From CBDUQP01 sp965369385 (GTDB lineage: Bacteria > Planctomycetota > Phycisphaerae > SM23-33): a DNA stretch of 13,863 bases. Below are positions 1-8,483 of the stretch, piece by piece. The position numbers and the translations under genes are program-made. The stretch's first letter is position 1. The number at the start of each line of letters is the position of its first letter. The DNA lies in NCBI GenBank assembly GCA_965369385.1, contig CBDUQP010000099.1:1-13863 (forward strand), given 5' to 3'. The notes below the pieces were generated by a model that made no database searches, had not been told where the DNA came from, and saw only the letters and a program-made list of their open reading frames with translations.

Positions 1-731
<731 letters not shown>

Positions 732-1496
732 ATGGGCAAATTCCTCAAAATCCTCGGCGTGATCTTCCTCCTTCTCATAGCCCTCATAGTTGGCCTGCTT
801 GTCTGGGCACATGGCGAAGGCGAGCAGCAACAGCAGAAGTTCTTCGACGCAGTAGCGACGGAGAATACCGACACATTCTTCGCCCTGTTCGACGAGAAAG
901 CCGCCAAAGACATGGACCCGCCTGTCATGAAGATGTGGATGAAATGGGTCAACGCGAAGCTCGGAAAGTACCAGGGGCTTGCTGCCAGTGATTTCGATAC
1001 GAAGTCTGAGGCCAGAGAGAAAGGCACCTTGCTGAAATGTTCCGGAACTGCCGAGTTCGAAAAGGGAACAGCCAAAGTAGAAATGGCCCTGCTGAATGGT
1101 AAGATCATCGGGTTCGAAATGGAAAGTGACACCCTGAAGGGCAACTGGCTGAACAAAAAACCTGATGGTGACCTCTACCGCAAGCGCGCCGACATGTTCA
1201 TCAGGCATCTCATCGCTCTGGAAGTCACCGAAGCCATGCCCATGCTCCACGAAAGTGCCCGCAAGCAACTTACCGAAGACGGCCTCCAAAAGAGCATGAC
1301 AGCCTTCGCCAAACTGTCCGGGCCGCTGAAGAGCATCGAAGTGATCGACGAGACCTTCGAAAATACCAGGGGCACCAAAAGGCTAACAATCAAGATGGTT
1401 TGCACCTTCGAGAAACGCAAAGCTGGCGCATTTGTCCGGTTCGACTTCGATGAAACGCGCGGACACCTGATCGCTTTCAGACTCCCGGCCAAGTAG
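732..1496 (+). CDS. Membrane-anchored protein with tandem DUF3887/NTF2-like domains
   Basis: The 254-residue protein starts at ATG 732 with GGAG at 718-721, 10 nt upstream. Residues 4-26 are a single hydrophobic segment (FLKILGVIFLLLIALIVGLL) followed by a soluble domain, so the chain is probably held in the cytoplasmic membrane with its bulk outside. Two similar halves follow. Residues ~35-135 open with a helix ending FFALFDEKAA and lead to WVNAKLGKYQGL. Residues ~150-254 repeat the plan with the helix around EAMPMLHESARKQL and then FAKLSGPLKSIEV. This helix, then G-K/P-hydrophobic-x-I beta pattern, is that of DUF3887 (NTF2-like fold) as I remember it; no enzymatic residues stand out. It appears to be monocistronic, between the rRNA terminator and a hairpin at 1535-1576. 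Function is unknown; the domain call is by eye. Confidence 0.85.
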   Translation: MGKFLKILGVIFLLLIALIVGLLVWAHGEGEQQQQKFFDAVATENTDTFFALFDEKAAKDMDPPVMKMWMKWVNAKLGKYQGLAASDFDTKSEAREKGTLLKCSGTAEFEKGTAKVEMALLNGKIIGFEMESDTLKGNWLNKKPDGDLYRKRADMFIRHLIALEVTEAMPMLHESARKQLTEDGLQKSMTAFAKLSGPLKSIEVIDETFENTRGTKRLTIKMVCTFEKRKAGAFVRFDFDETRGHLIAFRLPAK

Positions 1497-1534
1497 CTGA
1501 CTGCTGGCCGCACCAACTTGCCCCCCTACTTATT

Positions 1535-1576
1535 GAGCACCAGTGCCTGCAACGCAAGATCCAGACACTGGTGCTC
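1535..1576 (+). terminator. Stem-loop, probable terminator of the 732-1496 gene
   Basis: GAGCACCAGTG (1535-1545) and CACTGGTGCTC (1566-1576) form a perfect 11-bp stem with a 20-nt loop, 38 nt after the stop codon of the upstream gene. It is followed by GTTCTATTT, a weak T-rich tract. Lying between convergent genes (732-1496 on + and 1718-2491 on -), it could serve either direction. The loop is longer than usual for an intrinsic terminator, so the call is moderate. Confidence 0.55.
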
Positions 1577-1717
1577 GTTCTATTTGAATCAACATGCCTG
1601 CAAAGTCGCCAAATGGCCACTGCTCCGCACTCGCTCAATGTTCCAGGTTGCAGGGCTCGCTCATGTGAGAATTCTCACCAAGGGGATCAGTAGACAGCAA
1701 ATCTCACAAAGACCAGA

Positions 1718-2491
1718 CTATGGGCATGACCTTCGCAGGTGCTCCTCCAGAGAAAGGATGGCGATATTGCCAAGGGGTACATCCTTTCGCCAGCAAATGC
1801 ATAGCCCCTCGAAATCTGGGGGATGCCCATGTTGAAGGTAGTTTGAGGAAATGAATTCAAACTCAGCTTGTATGTGGTTTCCATCAACATCTAATAGAGT
1901 CGCATCAGGAAATTCGCCGTCAAAAGACTCGATTCTGTATCCAAGGTCATTCGCCAATATCGAGAACAATATGACCGTCTCAAGCTCATTGCGCGGCTTG
2001 TTGATTAGACTAAGCTGCATATTCAGAGAATCGCAACAGCAATTGCCGTCATGCTTCGCAACATGCAAAGGTGTAAAGCAAAGCCGGTCCGAACATTGGA
2101 GTGCCATGGAAGCCTTGACTTCGATCCAACCTGGCCCCCATCGCCGTTTATATGGAGTCCATGAAATATCGGCTATCTGAGTGAACTCATGAGCGGTTGG
2201 CAGTTTCTTCAGCAAATTTGCAACACGGATGAACTCATCCAACAATTCTGCTTCCGCGTATGTGTTCTTAGGAGGCTGTTGACACGGATTGGGCTGAAGA
2301 TCCGCGTGGAGACAGGCTTCAGTCCACTTCCCACCAAATCGATACAATATCTGATGCAGGGACATCATTCCATTTGAGCAGGCTCGCTTGTACTCAACTT
2401 GCGTAGGGGTCTTGCCAAGGGCCTTTGCCACAGAGAGGATATTTCGTCGAATAGTCTCAAGCTCATCTTCTTTGTCATACTGATGCTTCAT
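1718..2491 (-). CDS. HNH-associated-repeat protein with PD-(D/E)XK nuclease-like domain
   Basis: A 257-residue protein. Residues ~12-66 and ~80-130 are two copies of a helical repeat: a helix, then GKTPTQVEYKR or KLPTAHEFTQ, then a helix ending in YRFGGKWTEAC or YKRRWGPGWIEV. This is the pattern of homing-endonuclease-associated repeats (HNH_repeat), thought to bind DNA. A Cys-rich linker (Cys133, 138, 151-153) follows. Residues ~166-250 look like a PD-(D/E)XK nuclease: E169 in the first helix, PD at 195-196, EFE at 210-212 (glutamate where lysine is usual), then SSNYLQHGH and ICW at 232-234. ATG 2491 is the first possible start because an in-frame TGA lies 13-15 nt upstream; the ribosome site is weak. 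No partner gene is adjacent. G+C in two sampled lines is about 46%, lower than glnS. I infer a DNA-acting enzyme, possibly in defence or mobile-DNA biology; activity is unproven. Confidence 0.75.
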   Translation of the reverse strand: MKHQYDKEDELETIRRNILSVAKALGKTPTQVEYKRACSNGMMSLHQILYRFGGKWTEACLHADLQPNPCQQPPKNTYAEAELLDEFIRVANLLKKLPTAHEFTQIADISWTPYKRRWGPGWIEVKASMALQCSDRLCFTPLHVAKHDGNCCCDSLNMQLSLINKPRNELETVILFSILANDLGYRIESFDGEFPDATLLDVDGNHIQAEFEFISSNYLQHGHPPDFEGLCICWRKDVPLGNIAILSLEEHLRRSCP

Positions 2492-3060
2492 ATGCCCATC
2501 ATCTCAAGGGAGTGGTCATGCCGCAAGCAGGAAATACCCGAGCTGACAGCACATTCGTCAACCCCATATCTAGGAATGAAATCCTAATAAAGATCAGTGT
2601 CCACGGAGATCATGGTTTCCGCCGTAATCAACACCTACTGGCCAGGCGTTGACGTTCCAGCTTATCCATAGGTGATTGGGCAGATTATGCATTGGTACTG
2701 CACTGATGGCCCCGCAGGGATCGCAGGCAAATGAATTGAACGCCCCCAGAAAAAGACAACGGGCGCTGGCAACCCGGTAAGTAACTGCCAACGCCCGCGG
2801 GCAACGCATGATCGAATGGCGATCATGCGTCTACATATTCCGCCAATCTCCCTTTTGGTAATTGGCGGCTGCTTCTTATCTCAAAAGCTCTTGTCACGGT
2901 TCAGCGGCGAATGCTCTACCCATCAACTTCGCGTGTCGAAACTGCTGAACATTCCCTTCATCTGCCTCGGCGGAATGAATCTCTCACATCTTCTGCTCTA
3001 AACCCTCTTCCCAAAAATCGTCTTCCAAACATTCCACCCAAACCACAGCACATCCCTTCT
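2492..3060. other. Intergenic region without a convincing gene
   Basis: This 569-bp stretch lies upstream of the nuclease-like gene (-) and downstream of the BlaI gene at 3061 (-). Short open frames exist on both strands, but none has a plausible ribosome site or recognisable protein. The clear structure in it is the run of three hairpins at 2760-2868. From 2998 to 3066 the plus strand is C/T-rich, with no clear T-tract terminator for the BlaI gene. Confidence 0.6.
2760..2868. repeat. Cluster of three consecutive hairpins
   Basis: Hairpin 1: CGGGCGCTGGCA (2760-2771) with TGCCAACGCCCG (2786-2797), 12 positions with one mismatch and a 14-nt loop. Hairpin 2: ACGCATGATCG (2804-2814) with CGATCATGCGT (2820-2830), a perfect 11-bp stem with loop AATGG. 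Hairpin 3: CCGCCAAT (2840-2847) with ATTGGCGG (2861-2868), a perfect 8-bp stem with a 13-nt loop. A 10-bp palindrome GCCCGCGGGC (2793-2802) joins the first two and offers an alternative fold. None is followed by a T tract on either strand. A structured small RNA, an interspersed palindromic repeat or a regulatory leader are all possible. Confidence 0.7.
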
Positions 3061-3450
3061 TCACTTCTCGGCCTTTCGTCTCTCTTCCAGAAGCATCTTG
3101 ATCTTGGCTAGTTCCGCCTGGTCCACCTTCGAATCATCAAGCAAATTCATCACCAATGCCGACGCCGAACCGGAAAACGCCCTGTTCAACAAGTCTTTCA
3201 GCATCCCGCCAGTGGTCGTCTTCTGCTCAATCAGGGGCGAATATGTGTAACTCTGGCCAGTTTTGGCCTTGGTGAGATACCCCTTGTCGACCATGATGTT
3301 CATTATGGTCGTCACCGACGAGTGAGCCAGATCACGAAAGCTCGCCAATTCCCGACGAACTTCCTTTACTGGGCGCGGGCCAAGCCGCCACAGTACCTTC
3401 AGAATCTCAAGCTCAAGCTCAGTAGGATGTTTTGATGTTGGTCTCGTCAT
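3061..3450 (-). CDS. BlaI/MecI-family transcriptional repressor, copy 1
   Basis: A 129-residue winged-helix repressor (Penicillinase_R family). Residues ~8-75 are the DNA-binding domain (ELEILKVLWRLGPRPVKEV, then SSVTTIMNIMVDKGYL). Residues ~80-129 are the dimerisation tail (GGMLKDLLNRAFSGSASALV). N102-L103 falls where S. aureus BlaI is cut after induction (N101-F102, recalled), so proteolytic inactivation is plausible. It is 94/129 identical to the repressor at 8056-8445. I chose ATG 3450 because similarity begins there (MTRPTSK). An in-frame ATG at 3534 would add 28 unconserved residues and leave only about a 7-nt leader behind the predicted promoter. Neither start has a strong ribosome site. 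It has its own operator-bearing promoter (3542-3598) at the end of the M56 gene, and no M56 gene follows it, so it is a duplicated repressor without its own protease. Confidence 0.9.
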   Translation of the reverse strand: MTRPTSKHPTELELEILKVLWRLGPRPVKEVRRELASFRDLAHSSVTTIMNIMVDKGYLTKAKTGQSYTYSPLIEQKTTTGGMLKDLLNRAFSGSASALVMNLLDDSKVDQAELAKIKMLLEERRKAEK

Positions 3451-3541
3451 CTTTTCGATTCGCTCTTGCCGATCTTCTGCAGCCTTCGGATGCAATTCTT
3501 TCGTCTTTGGCCACTTAGATAATATAGCCATCAACTGCTTC

Positions 3542-3598
3542 TAATTAATTAAACATATCCTGGGTTCTGAATCAAGCACTAATTCTAATTAATTAGAA
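3542..3598 (-). promoter_or_regulatory. Promoter with paired palindromic operators for BlaI copy 1
   Basis: On the minus strand, a -35 box TTGATT (3570-3575) and a -10 box TTTAAT (3548-3553) are 16 nt apart. The proximal palindrome TAATTAATTA / TTAATTAA (3542-3552) covers the -10 box. The distal one, TTCTAATTAATTAGAA (3583-3598), is a perfect 16-bp palindrome just upstream of the -35 box. Taking the proximal TTAATTAA core at 3545-3552 or the overlapping TAATTAATTA core, the centre at 3546.5 is 44 bp from the distal centre at 3590.5. The distal site overlaps the stop codon (3593-3595) of the M56 gene. Binding by a BlaI-type dimer would block the promoter, giving autorepression (inference). Confidence 0.72.
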
Positions 3599-6500
3599 CA
3601 CTTCTCCCCTGCCGCCAACCAATCCTCCATTCTTCGGCGTCACTATCACATCTATTACCAGCGGTTTGGTGCCAGGCATGATTGGGCCGGTGTTGGTCTT
3701 TGAGAATGTGTAGTTCTTCCCCGCGGCCGGGCCAAACCATGCACACGTGCCTATCGGCTCATCGTGGAGCGTCTGTGCGCTCTTGATGTCGGCGAGCATG
3801 GCACCGGCTGGCCGGCGAAACGATCTGGCCATCTCACGTCGCATGCGCTTCCTGTCTGCGTCAGTCCTGGCCGTGTATCGCCACATGGTTACCCACTTGG
3901 GCTTCTTCCCGTCAGGAGTCCTAAATCGCATAATGACCGTGCGTTGCGCCTTGGCCATGCTCAGATTGCCGTTGTCATCAGCATACAGCCTCATATCCGC
4001 AATACTGCCGGCGAGCCTTAACTTGATCCCCCCATATCTGCCAAGGACGTATGAATCTGTCCGTAGCACATTGCGGAACTCGAATCGCCACTTGCCATCC
4101 ACCTTGCGTATCTTGCTTGTAAGCCTGTTCCGCTGAGTGGTACGGGGCGGTCCCCACAGACTGAAGCTACGCGTGATCTCAAAGAGAGCAATAGTCTTGG
4201 ACTTTCGCAGCAGCGCCTCCACATTGCCGGTTATCTCCCCCGCCAGCCTCAGTTCAGGACGAAGCTTGACCTTCATGCCGGACACTCCTGCCGATACATT
4301 CTTCAACAGATGCAGGTTTCCATCGCGTGTCTTAAGTTCCAGCATGTACTTCGTGTCAGCTCGCAAGGTATTGAGGACAAAATGCCCGTCATTATCGGTC
4401 TTGCATAGCTCCTTGGTGCCCTTGGCGTTCATGTGGTCAAATCCGGTTAATCCGTAGTCATAGTTGAGCTTGCCGGCCTTGTCCCTGCTCTGAAAGAAAC
4501 TCAGCGAAGCTCCTACCACGGGCTTACCCTGCGAATCTGTCACCACACCAGTTGTGGGCAAGGCACGCTTGAGTTGCAGAGCGCACTCCTTACCATTGCG
4601 AAGCCATGGCTTGCTCTCTGTCCTTGTCCATTCGAAGCCCGGCGCATTGACGTAAATGACATGCTCCATATCGTCGATGGCTGCAAATTTCACGGCCCCG
4701 TCCTTGTCGGCAGTCATGGACTCCAAGCGAATGAGCCGGTTACCGCCCCCCACCAGGAAACCAACAGACGCTCCGGCCACGGGCTTGCCGCCATCATCCA
4801 TGATCCTTACGGTGTCGCTCAGGCGGCGATTCAAGACAACGCTAATCCCCTCCAGCCGTTGGCCGGGTGCCCCCCAGAGTGGACCAATAACTTGTGGAGC
4901 GTATCCCTCGTAAGCCACCACGCCCCATATGATTCCCGGATGAAAGCTCATACGGAAATCACGCGTCGGGGCGATGTAGGATCTGGTCGCTGTCCCTCTC
5001 CACGAGATTGACGTATACGCCCAGTATAAGTAAGGAGGCATCTCAGATCGCAGGGTCAGCCTGATCTTGAGGATGTCGATACTCTTGTTATCAGATGTTC
5101 GAATCGTACCGGAAACGTGAACCTCTCGCGCTTCGTCCTTCAGCGTACTCGAAGATATTTCCCCCTTATGCTCTTCCCTCATCCGTGATAGCTTTTCATC
5201 GAACGTGAGCGGGACTGCTGGCCTGGTTGTGGATATCTTTGCGGGTACCACGGGCTTCGCCGATGCATTCGGTAACGACTTGTCGGCTTGGCCGACGGCG
5301 GTCGGCGTAACGATCACATCCACTACGAGCGGCTTGGTGCCCGGCGGGATTCTGTCTATCTTGCTTTTCGAAAACGTGACTTCTCCCTCTTTTTGCGGGC
5401 CGAACCACAGGGAAGTATCGGTTCGCTCTCGAAGGACGACTTGTCCATCCTTGATGTCAGCAGACGTGAGCTTCGCAGAGCCTTGGAATGTGGCCATGTT
5501 CACCTTGCCACGCTCGATCGTCCCACTCTCAGCCGAACACGCCCACACCATTAGCTCCTTGACCGGCTTGCCGTCGGGTGTCCTGAATCGCAGAATGACG
5601 ACACGCTTGGGATTAACGATACTCAGCTTGCCGTTGTCATCCACATGCAGCTTCATGTCCGCAATGCTGTGAGGCAGTTTGAATTTGATCGAATTCGGCC
5701 TTTGTTCGAAGCGGTATGAGTCTATCCGGAACAGTTTGCGAAACTCGAAACGCCACTTGCCGTCTACCTTTTGCAATTCGGAGTAGCGTCCCCACCATGT
5801 GTGATTTTCTCGCCTTAGACCCAGCTTGAGCTTCTCGTGCTTTCGCAAGAACGCCTCAACATTTCCCGTTATTTCCCCCGCGAGCGTCAGTTCCGGCAGA
5901 AGCTTGAGCTTCATCCCAGATTCGCCCGCACGTATATTCTTCACTAGCTGCCAGTGATCTTCACGTGTCTTAACCGCAAGGATGTAGTCCGTATCGCGTC
6001 TCAGGCTGCTCAAAACAAACCGTCCGTCATTATCAGTCTTGCAGAGCTCTCTCCCAGACACACTAAACCTGTTACTACCCCAAGCTAGCCCAGCGGATTC
6101 CCTATGTTTGCCCTTCCTGCTCTCATAGAACCTAAGGGATGCTCCCGCAACAGGGTTGCCTTGCTCATCCGTCATCACGCCGCTTGTCGGCAGGGCACGC
6201 TTGAGTTGCACCACACACTCCTTGCCGCCCCGGAACCAGGCCTTCTTCTCTGTCTTCACCCATTCATAACCGGCGGCAAGCACGTCCATGCCGTACTCCA
6301 TGTCATCGATGGCTGCAAATCTCACGACCCCATCCTTGTCAGTAGTCTTCAACTCTTTGGCTGTGGACAGACTACGGACACAGCTTGCGATTTCAATAGA
6401 TGCCCCCTCCACCGGATTGCCGCGGTCATCCGTAATCCGAACTATCGCAGACGAAATGCTCTGTAAGACAATGTCCATCTTCTCCAGCCGATCGCCCGGA

Positions 6501-8059
6501 GCCCCCCAGAAAGGACCAATCGCATAGGATGCATATCCCTCGTACTTCACAAGACCCCAGATAGCTCCCGGCGGAACTCGGAGACTAAATTCCTTGCCCA
6601 GAAAGCTCCAACCAATTATGGAATTATGCTTCTCAGTCTGAGAGAAAAGGGAGAGGTAGGCTTTGCGCCAGTCGATCTTCTTGTTGTCGAATGTGCGAAT
6701 CGTACCGCTAACGAGAACCTTGGACGCCTTATCCTCTTGGATACTGCCGGATATTTCGTCACCGTGCTCTTCCAGCATCCGTGTTACCTTCTCACCGAAT
6801 GTGAGCGGGCCAGCCGGCTCGGCGGCGGCCTCTGCGGGCACAGCATCTATGTTCACCAACAATCCCGCCATCACCAGAACTGCCGCCATCATCGCCCCAG
6901 CCATGGGCCAGTTACGCACCAGGCGGCTGTCTTCCCGGGCCTCTGCGCCCACCAAACGCACAATGCGTCTGCGGAGTGACGATGGTTTGTCCATGGCGTG
7001 AACTGACATGAGTGACGCGGCTGAACCCTGAGATGCCCGCACTGTGCATGCCTGGGCCACCATGAGAAGTGATTCCGCATATGACATGCGATCAGCGCCG
7101 CCAGCGACCGCAATTTCATCGCAGCAATGTTCGCGTTCGCTGCGGATCCAACGCGAAACAAGCCACACAGCCGGATGGAAGAACAGTATCGATTCAACGA
7201 ACCGCTGCAAAACGTTCACCAGCACGTCATGGCGGGCAATGTGTGCCAATTCATGAGCAAGCACTGCCGCTATCTGCTCGGCCGGCAGCCCGCTCGCCAG
7301 CGATGCAGGCAGCAATATCGCCGGCCGAACGATACCCACCACGGTGGGCACCATAATACGCTCACAATACGCCAGCATCGGCAGCGTCTTCAGACCAACC
7401 GCATCCGCCCTGCTTCGCAGCATCGCCATTACTCCAGCATCTGAGACAAGCGTGCTTGCGTTTCGCAGCCGACTGCCGCCGCGCAATCCAATCAGCACTC
7501 GCACGAACATCGCAAACACGCCCAGCACATACGCACCTGCCAGGTATGGCGATAGATTTCGCAATTGCCACCACTGTGCACTGCCGGCTGCGTCTATTTC
7601 TTCTTCCCCTATCCCCACCGCAGCACGATTGGCGCGGGCCGAAGCCTGATCTGTCGCGACCACGACCGCAGTCGCAGGTGCAGCCAAAGATGAGCCATCT
7701 GCCGAGCCATCTGCCGCGGTATCAAATGCATCTGTGGCAACTCCTACGCCATTGGCATCTGCCGCCCCTGCAATATCAGCTGCACCAACCTGGTGGCCAG
7801 ATACGTCGCGACCACCTGTCACTGCAACACCCGCAATATCTCCCACCAGCATAAACGTGGCGATTGGACAGGCCACAATTGCAGCCATCGCACCAACAAG
7901 CACCCAGTACCGCACGCCGCTGCCCGCCTGCCGCAGCATCCGCGCCACCAACCACGCCAACAGCGCTATCGCCGATGCCTGCCACAGAAAATGCCCAAAC
8001 GTGACCACCAGCCTCACGCAAACGCCCGTATCAATCCAGATGCTCCCTGTCGCTATCAT
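3593..8059 (-). CDS. BlaR1-like M56 membrane metalloprotease with two tandem sensor units
   Basis: A 1488-residue protein. Residues 1-405 form the M56 part: membrane segments at ~17-41, 51-75, 171-191 and 384-405; an Ala/Gly/Asp-rich linker at ~76-160; the zinc motif HELAH at 269-273; and EREHCCDE at 308-315 with the probable third ligand. In BlaR1 this protease initiates loss of BlaI after an outside signal. The penicillin-binding sensor of BlaR1 is absent. Instead two homologous units (418-918 and 950-1475) follow, each starting PLTF-x-EK and holding carboxypeptidase-regulatory-like beta domains (for example DDRGNPVEGAS near 544-554 and DEQGNPVAGAS near 631-641, each followed by a TDxDG turn). 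Typical M56/BlaR1 proteins are far shorter. Start ATG 8059 overlaps the stop of the BlaI gene as ATGA, so the two are translationally coupled. The ligand is unknown; binding of a cell-wall or other glycan is a guess. Confidence 0.9.
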   Translation of the reverse strand: MIATGSIWIDTGVCVRLVVTFGHFLWQASAIALLAWLVARMLRQAGSGVRYWVLVGAMAAIVACPIATFMLVGDIAGVAVTGGRDVSGHQVGAADIAGAADANGVGVATDAFDTAADGSADGSSLAAPATAVVVATDQASARANRAAVGIGEEEIDAAGSAQWWQLRNLSPYLAGAYVLGVFAMFVRVLIGLRGGSRLRNASTLVSDAGVMAMLRSRADAVGLKTLPMLAYCERIMVPTVVGIVRPAILLPASLASGLPAEQIAAVLAHELAHIARHDVLVNVLQRFVESILFFHPAVWLVSRWIRSEREHCCDEIAVAGGADRMSYAESLLMVAQACTVRASQGSAASLMSVHAMDKPSSLRRRIVRLVGAEAREDSRLVRNWPMAGAMMAAVLVMAGLLVNIDAVPAEAAAEPAGPLTFGEKVTRMLEEHGDEISGSIQEDKASKVLVSGTIRTFDNKKIDWRKAYLSLFSQTEKHNSIIGWSFLGKEFSLRVPPGAIWGLVKYEGYASYAIGPFWGAPGDRLEKMDIVLQSISSAIVRITDDRGNPVEGASIEIASCVRSLSTAKELKTTDKDGVVRFAAIDDMEYGMDVLAAGYEWVKTEKKAWFRGGKECVVQLKRALPTSGVMTDEQGNPVAGASLRFYESRKGKHRESAGLAWGSNRFSVSGRELCKTDNDGRFVLSSLRRDTDYILAVKTREDHWQLVKNIRAGESGMKLKLLPELTLAGEITGNVEAFLRKHEKLKLGLRRENHTWWGRYSELQKVDGKWRFEFRKLFRIDSYRFEQRPNSIKFKLPHSIADMKLHVDDNGKLSIVNPKRVVILRFRTPDGKPVKELMVWACSAESGTIERGKVNMATFQGSAKLTSADIKDGQVVLRERTDTSLWFGPQKEGEVTFSKSKIDRIPPGTKPLVVDVIVTPTAVGQADKSLPNASAKPVVPAKISTTRPAVPLTFDEKLSRMREEHKGEISSSTLKDEAREVHVSGTIRTSDNKSIDILKIRLTLRSEMPPYLYWAYTSISWRGTATRSYIAPTRDFRMSFHPGIIWGVVAYEGYAPQVIGPLWGAPGQRLEGISVVLNRRLSDTVRIMDDGGKPVAGASVGFLVGGGNRLIRLESMTADKDGAVKFAAIDDMEHVIYVNAPGFEWTRTESKPWLRNGKECALQLKRALPTTGVVTDSQGKPVVGASLSFFQSRDKAGKLNYDYGLTGFDHMNAKGTKELCKTDNDGHFVLNTLRADTKYMLELKTRDGNLHLLKNVSAGVSGMKVKLRPELRLAGEITGNVEALLRKSKTIALFEITRSFSLWGPPRTTQRNRLTSKIRKVDGKWRFEFRNVLRTDSYVLGRYGGIKLRLAGSIADMRLYADDNGNLSMAKAQRTVIMRFRTPDGKKPKWVTMWRYTARTDADRKRMRREMARSFRRPAGAMLADIKSAQTLHDEPIGTCAWFGPAAGKNYTFSKTNTGPIMPGTKPLVIDVIVTPKNGGLVGGRGEVF
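3635..5212 (-). repeat. Sensor unit 2 of the M56 protein (internal duplication)
   Basis: Residues 950-1475, about 532 residues after unit 1. It keeps all blocks in the same order (VSGTIRT near 983, YEGYA near 1050, WGAPG near 1062, FAAIDDME near 1125, ELCKTDNDG near 1217, LAGEITGNVEA near 1272, VDGKWRFEFR near 1320, RFRTPDGK near 1378). It has small insertions relative to unit 1, for example around 1011-1030 and 1295-1315. A ~30-residue Ala/Pro/Ser-rich linker (919-949) joins the units. Confidence 0.85.
5306..6808 (-). repeat. Sensor unit 1 of the M56 protein (internal duplication)
   Basis: Residues 418-918 of the M56 protein. It shares ordered blocks with unit 2: LTF-x-EK near 419, VSGTIRT near 450, YEGYA followed by IGP-x-WGAPG-x-RLE near 506-526, FAAIDDME near 581, LQLKRALPT or its near match near 618, ELCKTDNDG near 671, LAGEITGNVEA near 726, VDGKWRFEFR near 765, SIADM near 798, RFRTPDGK near 825, and PPGTKPLV(V/I)DVIVTP near 905. 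The order is unchanged between units, which points to one tandem duplication. The DNA has diverged, so the event is not recent. Confidence 0.85.
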
Positions 8060-8445
8060 CTGCTTGCTCCCTTTCTCTGATCCAGAATCTTCCGAATCTC
8101 CGCAACTTCGTCCCTGTCCAGCTCGGATGCCTCTAACAGGTTCACCACCATCGCCGACGCCGATCCCGAAAACGCCCGGTTCAACAAATCCTTCAGCATC
8201 CCGCCCGTGGTTGACTGCTGGTCGGTCAGTGGCGAATAGACATAGCTGTGGCCCGACTTGGCCCTGCTCAGATACCCCTTGTCAACCATGATGTTCATGA
8301 TGGTCGTCACCGACGAGTAAGACAAATCCCGAAAGCTCACGAGCTCCTGGCGAACCTTCTTCACCGGCATCGGCCCAAGCCGCCACAGCACCTTCAGAAT
8401 CTCAAGCTCAAGCTCTGTGGGATGTTTTGATGTTGGTCTTGTCAT
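8056..8445 (-). CDS. BlaI/MecI-family transcriptional repressor, copy 2 (paired with the M56 gene)
   Basis: A 129-residue winged-helix repressor like the copy at 3061-3450 (94 of 129 residues identical; most differences lie in the last 30). Residues ~8-75 bind DNA and ~80-129 dimerise; N102-L103 matches the cleavage position of classical BlaI. ATG 8445 is preferred because conservation begins at MTRPTSK; GGGAG lies upstream, though about 12 nt away. An alternative ATG at 8469 adds eight residues and has AGGA directly against it. The stop overlaps the start of the M56 gene (ATGA), so repressor and protease are made together as in bla/mec systems. It is divergent from glnS. Expression is probably controlled by its own product through the two palindromes at 8484-8542. 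Confidence 0.93.
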   Translation of the reverse strand: MTRPTSKHPTELELEILKVLWRLGPMPVKKVRQELVSFRDLSYSSVTTIMNIMVDKGYLSRAKSGHSYVYSPLTDQQSTTGGMLKDLLNRAFSGSASAMVVNLLEASELDRDEVAEIRKILDQRKGASR

Positions 8446-8483
8446 GTGCCTGGCTGTCTCCCGCTGCATTCCTGACTGAAACT

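Noticed and set aside
2757..2830. Integron attC-like site
   Set aside because: The paired arms lack the RYYYAAC/GTTRRRY core sites and the bulged bases expected of attC, and no integrase is visible.
2760..2868. CRISPR array
   Set aside because: The three hairpins have different sequences and there are no repeated units with regular spacers anywhere in the window.
2816..3111. Open frames on the plus strand in the hairpin-rich intergenic region
   Set aside because: They have no ribosome site, no recognisable domain, and run through the hairpin cluster and into the antisense of the BlaI gene.
7344..8291. Long plus-strand open frames opposite the N-terminal part of the M56 gene
   Set aside because: They are antisense to clearly coding M56 and BlaI sequence in a G+C-rich, Ala/Gly-rich region, which opens antisense frames by chance.
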